From contig JASDDO010000014.1 in NCBI GenBank assembly GCA_030015575.1, positions 161,667,911 to 161,731,910 of the forward strand: a DNA stretch of 64,000 bases. The letters are read 5' to 3'. Each line of letters begins with the position of its first letter. Position 1 is the stretch's first letter. Positions 56,501 to 64,000 of this stretch are shown piece after piece. The stretch comes from Agapanthus africanus (taxonomy: Eukaryota; Streptophyta; Magnoliopsida; Asparagales; Amaryllidaceae). The notes under the pieces were generated by a model. It was not told the DNA's origin, made no database searches, and was given only the letters and a program-made list of their open reading frames with translations. Position numbers and translations under genes: made by a program.

Positions 56501-59500
56501 AGGAAACTATATACAAATATGTAAGTCGACTAGATATTATAGGAAACTATACAGATATTGCAGCCATAGGGTTTTTGACAAAGGGAGAATGGAAAGGGGG
56601 TTGATGAGATTCTTTGGGACAGAGGTTTCTTGGCATCGGGAAAATTGGCCAGGTTTTCTGACAGCTTACCCTAAAGTATTTATATATTAGGGGGAAAATA
56701 GATGGTCGAAGTTACCGATTCAATTTTTGTAAGGGTCACATCCAAATATCTCTACTATTTACCAAAATCGAGATCCCACTATGGCTCTATCGATTACAAT
56801 GTGACAGGTTGCATTATTCTCTTGCCCAAGAAACATAAATATAATTGTTAGCGTCTCTCTCTCTCTCTCTCTCTTTCTGATCGCTTTCTTTATTTTCATG
56901 TACACTGCATGCGCTTTAAAGTATAATACATAGGACCAAATAGAAAGTAGAAGATAAGTAATATTTCTTAGTGTTTTAATTTTTTCAATTTTCAAAATTC
57001 CTCTCAGATATGTTGCCTTGGGTCATCCAATCATGTTGAGTGAATAGGAAAGCGTTGGATCGCAACAAACATGAGGAGACTGGGTATGGCACATGTGAAA
57101 TGGTCGCATTGAAAATTCCGCAGAACATTTGGTACCAGAATCTTTGTTTAATTAGTCAACAAGTGGGAATGGGATCCTATACATTAGACTTGAGATGTGA
57201 CACCATGATTATTTAATGTAGGATTTTTAACATCGACAGTAGAAAAATTAGGTGCTGTTGATAATGGAACTGAATTGGATTTTAAATGGAAGCATCATTT
57301 TAGGGTTGCTTACAAAGTTAGGCACGAGAACATATCTAGGACATGAAAATAATTAATTTTTTTTGTAGATTTTTTCAAACCACCTTTTACAACTTGAGAG
57401 TCCTATGAGCCGCAGAGCACATCTCGAAGCAGGTGTTTTCAAAAAACCCATCCATATTTGGATAGTGTTTTATCTATCAGCCCGATAGAGCCATATAAGA
57501 TGCCAGACGTTTCATTGATAAGGAGTGTGAGATAGACGATGCAATTTAAACCCCTACCCCATGCGCCATTCAGATAAAAGTCAAGACACTATACCATTCC
57601 ATTTGATCGGTTTTGACATTTTGATAGATAAACATTCAACTTGTTATTTTCGCCGTAATTGTTCTTTCATTATTGCACCTGCCTTAGGGTTTTGATATGC
57701 TTCGATTTTACTTTTATTAATTAATATATTTAAGGGGAGAGCCGCGGCTTAACTTCTCATAAAATAAATAAATGCGAAATTCAAGCTTCAAATTTAAACT
57801 AGACTCACGCTAAAACTAAAAAATCGTGGGCAATTAGATAATTTAGGGCACACATTCTCATTTTTCTATCAGTGGCACTGATGTTATACGAATCCATAAT
57901 TCAGCTGCCAACGAAGTTCCGACAACATTCGTGCCACAGCATATATAGCTCTAATACTCCACCGCCATTCACTGCACAAACGCAAAAAAACATCGGAGGA
58001 AACAGGAAAAGAATAATAGTGGGGCCCACAGCATGGGTTTAATTTCTTTGAGGAACAAATTGTTTTCTTGACGATGCTTGGGTGTGGGCCCCGATGGTAG
58101 GAATACCGGTACAGCTGCACCCCTCGTTTCAACCGCCTCGCAGCTCTTCTGTCTGCCCCCGTATTCAGACGTATTTACGAGATTGGGATTTTTCATAAAC
58201 TGCTATTGGCTATTGGCAAATGAAGATAATTGAGATGATTGGCTGAACAAAGCCCATTTTGGATGCCCATCAAAACCCTAGAAACACTCAAAATTTACAA
58301 TAAACTCAAATGATTATCTAATTCAATCGTGGAACCTATTGCGTTCCTCAGAGCAGAATTTATTTGAGTGGGGGTGCCGACAGTGACGAGTCTTCTGGGG
58401 TTTGTGGGGTTTGTGCAGTTACCAATAACTAGAACTCAAAGATGACATTGCGTTCCGGACAAACTAATATCACAGAGGAAAAGTGAGGAAATACACGTAA
58501 TGAAGTAATTTGCAGCTCTAATAGTTATGCAAAAGTATAATAGAGTAATCAAATAAGTATAAATTAAAGAAATGAAAAGTTAAAAACATTATGTGACTGA
58601 TAATTTAGACCCTAGAAGAAATGAAAATGAATATAAAAAAATGATATTGATAATCAAAAGAGAAATTTTTATTATATAAAAAAAAGAAGCTTTGATTCGT
58701 GTAATTACAATCGCTGGAATATGTACCTCATAAACAGAGTTTCTCCTTGCGGCATTTGATTTCCAACAAATCAGTTGTATTTTGGAGACTATAAAACACT
58801 CCTGCAAATATGAAGACAGAGAAAAAGAGTTACGGGGAAAAAATATCAAATAGCAGGTGTCGTCCCGCTACAAAACTTTTATATAGGCACATATTTTTAC
58901 TCTGAAGTTAATTAAATTAAGTTTCCTTCTTAACAGAATACGGAAACTTAAAAAAAACATTTAACATTTTCACAACCTATCAAGTTTAAAGAACCTCTTT
59001 TTTTTTTGGCCCTGTTACCAACCATCGAAGATGCTGGAACCATATGGTCCATATGCACTCGTACTTTCATATACCTAAATTACATACTATATAAGTACAC
59101 GGAAATTTATAGCATACTATCATGATCCAATTTCTCCGAAGAAAATACAATAAATTCCTGAGTTTGTACTCCGTTTTCAAGAAACAATTAAGCTTGCCGG
59201 ATAGCATCTTCAATAGTGTCACATAAGCGGCCTGAACTTACATCTGAGATAACCAAAACCGTGCATTCCTGATTATTAACCCCTAATTGATTTCCTTGAG
59301 TTACCGCGCAACTCTTTCGAGTTCATAAATAAATCCATACCAGTGTATGCTAATTGTCAAGTATTTCCCATTTATAACTTATTTTTTTGTCGCATAACAC
59401 CTTCTGAGAGCATCAAGGGAGTCGTAGCAGTATCCGGTGCATGCAGTTGTGCACATTGGGTCCCTTCACCCTTATTATTCCCAGTTCTTGCCCATGAGTG

Positions 59501-60245
59501 AACCAACCATAATGAAACAAAACAAAGTTGCATTACCATATGTTTAGTTACTTAACCAATCTGCAGGACTCACTCAAAGACTCGAGAAGCGTCAATCGTC
59601 AAGCAACTTATATCACTTCTTTGCCTGATGTGACGTGCGGTTTGGAGCACGCTACCGATTTCAACCCAAAAGACCTACAAAGATGAGTCCAATAAATTAA
59701 AACAAGTTGAGAGGGCAGGGTGAGTTTTCCATTGGTTATAAGACAGTGAAGACACTGACCCTCGAAACAGTGCAATTCGCAACGTACATGACAAAGTGTA
59801 TGTTTCAAGAGCAGAATTCCGTTTCATTAATCTATATAGAGAAAAAGACTCTTATGGTATCAAATTATTCAAGATAATATTTCACTATTATGCCCTTCAG
59901 TTTCATTTTTAAGGGTGGAAATGATGATGTAAGCAGTAGACCCCGAGTCTTTTAAATCACAAGTCAACTCAAAGAGAACTCTTTGCAAATCCCATGCATA
60001 ACCCATCACAATTCTCATCAAACACACAAAATGCCTCTCTCACCTCCTCTTAACTGGGCTCCTCATCTTCAAACAAACGTTGCAGATATCTCAACACCGC
60101 CCATCTCTTCCTCTAACTCTGCTCTTCTTATCACAAAGCAATCCGATGATACTCATAAGTGGGAATTCCGCAAATCACGACACATAGCAGATGACGTGTC
60201 GTTCACGTAAGCCCACTAGATTTCTGGGGACTATGGAGCTGGAAT
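56501..60245. other. Intergenic spacer
   Basis: No gene is supported. A (CT)n run lies at about 56,852-56,874. At 58,021-58,092 the words GGGGCCCACA and TGTGGGCCCC form an inverted pair about 70 bp apart. A 75-codon open frame at 59,983-60,210 (containing PLSPPLNWAPHLQTN) has no recognised domain. It could be a first exon cut by the repeat that follows, but nothing confirms it. Confidence 0.4.
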
Positions 60246-60250
60246 ATGTA

Positions 60251-61431
60251 TGATGCGTTGGGGACATTTCTCGGCGCCTAACCTCCGAGGTTGTACCCAA
60301 CCTCTTGGAGGCCTCTCCTAAATATGTTCCTTCTTTGCCTAATCACTAGCCATTTTTCGTCTCCGAGCAATCATAGAGTTGAGCTTCCTCAGCTCCCTTG
60401 CTCATCTCTGAGCTATCCTATAGCTGAGCGTCCCTATTTGGTCGGGAGCACAGAGCATGAGCATCCCTGTAACGGCTTTATATATCTTGCCACGACGAGA
60501 TTTCCGCAGCTCCACGTCCCGCATCTCACGACAGCGTATCTCGTCATTAAAGAACGTATCTCGACATTAATGGCATATCCCGCCATCAAAGCAAACGTGA
60601 CACAGAGGCGTAACGGATAGCGAGAATCTCGTATCGGCTCGCTCCGATGCGACCCCTATATAAACACTTCCTCTAGACGACTCAGGTAACTCGAATTAAA
60701 TCCAATATGCCGCTATTCTGCCCAATTATTGCTCGGTACTTACTTAATCGTCGGAGGGTCCTACGGTGGTTTCCCATCTCAGGACTTCCTTTGCAGGTAG
60801 TTCGGCGTCAACAACAACCAACAAACCCATTGAGATCCACACGCTCAACCTTCCACGACAAATCTTCAACGTTCAGTCCCGCTGGCCACAAGATCGACGG
60901 AGGGCAAAATCTGAAGGAGATTCCGACCTCCATCAGTTGGCGCCGTCTGTGAAAAACGAGAAAACTTTTCCACCAAAAAATTGATCTTCTGCTTTCGATT
61001 CGATGGCCAGCGATCATCGCAATGAAGATCCTAGCACAAGCCATCCCGTCCTCCGTAACGGGGGCATGGCGGTTTCACTCCTCTAAATATCGTCAAAGCC
61101 TTAACGGCATGGATCGACCGAATGACAGCGATGGTGGACGCGCTCTCCCGTGTCCAAACTGCCAGCCACGCCTGGCAAACCGCTACCCCTGCTCCCCAAA
61201 ACGGCGGCATGCACAAGGCGACAGACGGACGCGCTCAGGTCCTCGGCCTCGCTCGTGCCAATCCTGACACCATGGAACACCGGCGTGTCGATTCCGGCAG
61301 TCATGACCCCCATATGAGGAATGATTCCATGACTTGTTGAGTGCCGGACAATCCAATACCGAGGTCTCAGGACCAACCGAACTATCATTTCGACGCTCGC
61401 CGTGCTCCCTCGCCCTCCGAGACGATGTTGG
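60251..61431 (+). mobile_element. Truncated Tat-type Gypsy 5' end (LTR, PBS, gag start)
   Basis: An LTR of about 685 bp (start uncertain, near 60,251) has a TATA box 'ctatataaac' at about 60,656 and ends ...CCTCCATCA at 60,935. It is followed by the leader/primer word TTGGCGCCGTCTGTG (60,937-60,951), typical of Tat/Retand-type Gypsy elements. A gag-like start MASDHRNEDPSTSH lies at about 61,003. The element is cut off at 61,431 by a Tekay LTR. It is a broken fossil. Confidence 0.75.
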
Positions 61432-62395
61432 TGTAACACCATAATGCATTTATACTATATTTATTTGGGGGTTTTCAAATCTTGCGACAACTTCTTATTT
61501 ATTATTTTTTTTGGGTGCGGATAGTGAATTTGATTACTGTAGTTAGTATCCGACCCGATCCGCATACTTGAAACCCATTATGGTTCAAGATTACGTCATA
61601 TATTTGCTAGTATAGAGAATCCATGCACATCTAGATTCTATACACACATATGATATATTTAGTATCTGCATATCTTTTAAATAATACAAATAATAGCCAG
61701 ATAATATATTTTGATATCTAGCATGGCATATTATCATATCCCATATCGTATGGTTGCATCCATATATCGTGTTCATATCCAGATTAATAAAACAAACTCG
61801 TTTGGATCGCTACATATATTTACATAGATTCATACTTGGCGGTATACATTTTTACTCTCCGGGTATCGCATTATGGTTTTAGCTTGTACGTATATTCTCC
61901 ATATTTTAAAACTAGATTTTTAGAAGAAATCCGGATAATATTCGGAGTATTTTGATATTAGCTATTTAAATACACACACACACACACATATATATTATAA
62001 TAATTTTATAAACAACTAAACACAAACACAAACAATATATATATATATATATAATATTTCACTAACTAATATTCTTCTCTCTCTCCCCCCTTCTCTCTCT
62101 CTCTATATATATTATATAAATATTAATATAACCTAATAATAACAGTTACCCTCACCTTTCTCTCTTCGTTCTTTCTTTTTCTTTTCGCTCGCGAGAACCC
62201 AAACCCTAGCCCAGACTTCGACGCCCGCTCGTCCTCGCCATCGCCAAAACCCTCGTCGACTTCACCCCGACCTCATCACAACTTCCACCACCTCCACTTC
62301 ATCCTCTTCTCCTTCTCCCCGACATCCCTGCAACCCCGACTATCCCTGCAGCAAACCCCGAACCCAACCTCGCCGTCACCCGTCACCAGAGACCT
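61432..62395 (+). mobile_element. Tekay-type LTR fragment
   Basis: It begins TGTAACACCATAATGC and follows the minus-strand reading of the LTR at 31,983-34,615 block by block ('agtatccgacccg', 'gattctatacacacatatga', 'ttgcatccatatat', 'gtacgtatattctccatat'), down to the Pro/Ser-coding leader. It is more diverged than the two LTRs of the nested element. It stops matching near 62,395; no partner LTR lies in the window. Confidence 0.82.
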
Positions 62396-64000
62396 TAAAA
62401 GTGTGTTCTAGCACCACCGCTGGGTTTTACTAAGCATCAAGCATGCCATTTTTCAAAAATTGGGGTGCTAAGCTACACTAAACAAGAATCTTAACTAGAT
62501 GATTAGGTTTTTAAGCATGATGTCAAAAACTATACTAAAATGAAGGAGGCAACAACCTTTGTAGACTGTGTCCTTCTCTTCAAAAGCTCCGTGTAGGAGT
62601 CCACGCGACTTCACTAGGCTCCACTTGAAGTTGGATCGAGCTTCCTACGTGATCTTCGTGCCGAAGATGATCCACCCAAAGCTTCGTTAATCCAAGCTAC
62701 CTCTTCACTAAATTTATTTTAGTGAAGGAAACACACTATACCTAAGTGCTAATTAAGTGTAGGATGGTGAAGTAGAGGTTTTGTTTGCTCACTATGGATA
62801 CTTTCAATGTAATATTTTGGAAAATTATAAATATTAATTTATAATTTTAAATATGAATATAATAAGTTTACAAAAATGATATCGCTTATGAAATTATGTA
62901 TCGGAATTATATCCGTAAAATGTAATTATTTTAAATATGAAGAAAAGTGTGTGATATCATAAAATGATATATTAATTAATTTAACATGACATGATATTTT
63001 ATATTAAGATAATGATATTTAAGTGATAGAATAATTATCTCATATCTTTTTAAACATGGATTTAAATTTGTAACATGAAAGGTTTTTCTTTTGTTTGTAA
63101 TTCTTTTATGGTTGAGTTTATGATATGCTAGGTTAAACCCTCACACCAACACACCCTCACCCATGCTCTCATCCCTCCACCTCCTCCTTCTCTCTTAACA
63201 TCTCATGCTTTCTCTGCACACATAGAAATTCTTTAGCTTTCTCAAACTGAACAAATATACTCCTTTCAAGTTCCAACACCAAAAGTTCTAAGTGTTCATC
63301 ACCATAAGAGAAAAGCCATGATTTCTTTCATTAAAATTGTTCACATCTTCAAGCTTGAGCCAATACAAACCCTTAATGCTCCCACATACATTTCTTGAGC
63401 TGGATTTCTTTGTACTGCCTCTCTATAGGTATATCTCCTTCTCTCTTTATATGATCAATTCTGTTTATGATCTGTCTTTAGTATGCAGTATTAGAAAACT
63501 AGTTTATTTGTGATATGTATCATACTATAATTGAATCTGGAACCATTAGGTAAAACCAATAGAAAAACTAACAGACCATAATATCATGAGAACACTAGAA
63601 GACTTCACCTAAAGCCCGAGCCCCAACTTCCATACTTGACCTGGCGAAAACTTCATTCTGACCAGCGCCGCCAGACTTCCTGAGGTGTTTGGTGTTGGTT
63701 TTTCTTCTGTAGCTTTATTTGGGTATTTTATAACCCACAGTATTGTTTGATTTGTCCCAGTATTCATACAGAGAAATCTGGGAATGTTTTAGTAAGTGTT
63801 TTATCAAGTTTCCAGCATTTCGATATGAGTTTTTCGTATTTCTGTACTGCGACTGAAACGTCGACGTTCGTACGTAAATTTCAGGGGCATTTGTTCGTTT
63901 CTAGAATAAGTAAGCTATAGGTTCTAACCTATGGATACTTAGCTCATTATTTTGATTTCGATATAATATTTACGCCAATATTTCTTAACTATGATTATAG
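62396..64000. other. AT-rich repeat-like end of the window
   Basis: No gene is seen. 62,396-63,100 is rich in short perfect hairpins (for example 62,703-62,727 and 62,821-62,848) and looks like part of another LTR. 63,130-64,000 has LTR-leader-like wording and a palindrome ATAGGTTCTAACCTAT near 63,917, and may continue a Gypsy LTR. The family is not assignable. Confidence 0.4.

Noticed and set aside
59983-60210. 75-codon open frame as a possible first exon
   Set aside because: No recognised family, no supported donor site and no downstream exon before the repeat; kept only as a remark in the spacer entry.

Overview
The window is plant nuclear DNA, almost certainly from a eudicot. It is AT-rich, its genes are broken by many GT-AG introns, its myosin is a plant class XI myosin, and its repeats are typical plant LTR retrotransposons, TRIMs and MITEs. 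There are two real host genes: the 3' end of a clade-A-type PP2C phosphatase (+ strand, 1-308) and a complete myosin XI gene, closest to XI-K (- strand). The two genes converge tail to tail. A third host-derived locus is a broken SD2-5-type S-receptor-like kinase at 1,999-3,887.

Region 1 (0.3-10.8 kb) is a scrambled intergenic space. It holds three decayed copies of the PP2C 3' end, one decayed copy of the myosin 3' flank, the kinase pseudogene, and a hairpin MITE split by a solo LTR with a clean 5-bp target duplication. The PP2C-myosin junction seems to have been duplicated repeatedly and then decayed.

Region 2 (10.8-56.1 kb) is the myosin gene. I can place 39 exons. Their coding bases add up to 1,531 amino acids with every splice phase consistent, so the host gene looks intact. 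Exon 1 supplies only the start codon and lies at 55,947-55,949. Intron 1 is therefore about 26.8 kb and is filled by an old SIRE-type Copia element (30,579-52,912), a Tekay-type Gypsy element inside its 5' LTR (31,983-44,225), and a solo LTR inside the Gypsy element (37,691-39,814). Next to these lies a non-coding LTR-type element (about 53.15-55.34 kb). Intron 16 (18.8-24.3 kb) carries a chain of TRIM elements of three kinds and an LTR-like tract built almost wholly of short hairpins.

Region 3 (56.1-64 kb) is the presumed myosin promoter, then unannotated spacer, then a truncated Tat-type Gypsy 5' end (about 60.25-61.43 kb), a Tekay LTR fragment (from 61,432) and more AT-rich repeat-like sequence.

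The most unusual signals are the hairpin-tiled LTR-like tracts (22.3-24.0 kb, with weaker parallels at 37.7-39.8 and 62.4-63.1 kb), the 18 GACGTC palindromes carried by the Copia element, and a full-length-coding myosin whose start codon is separated from the rest by a 26.8-kb retrotransposon-filled intron. All calls come from reading the sequence; no database search was run.
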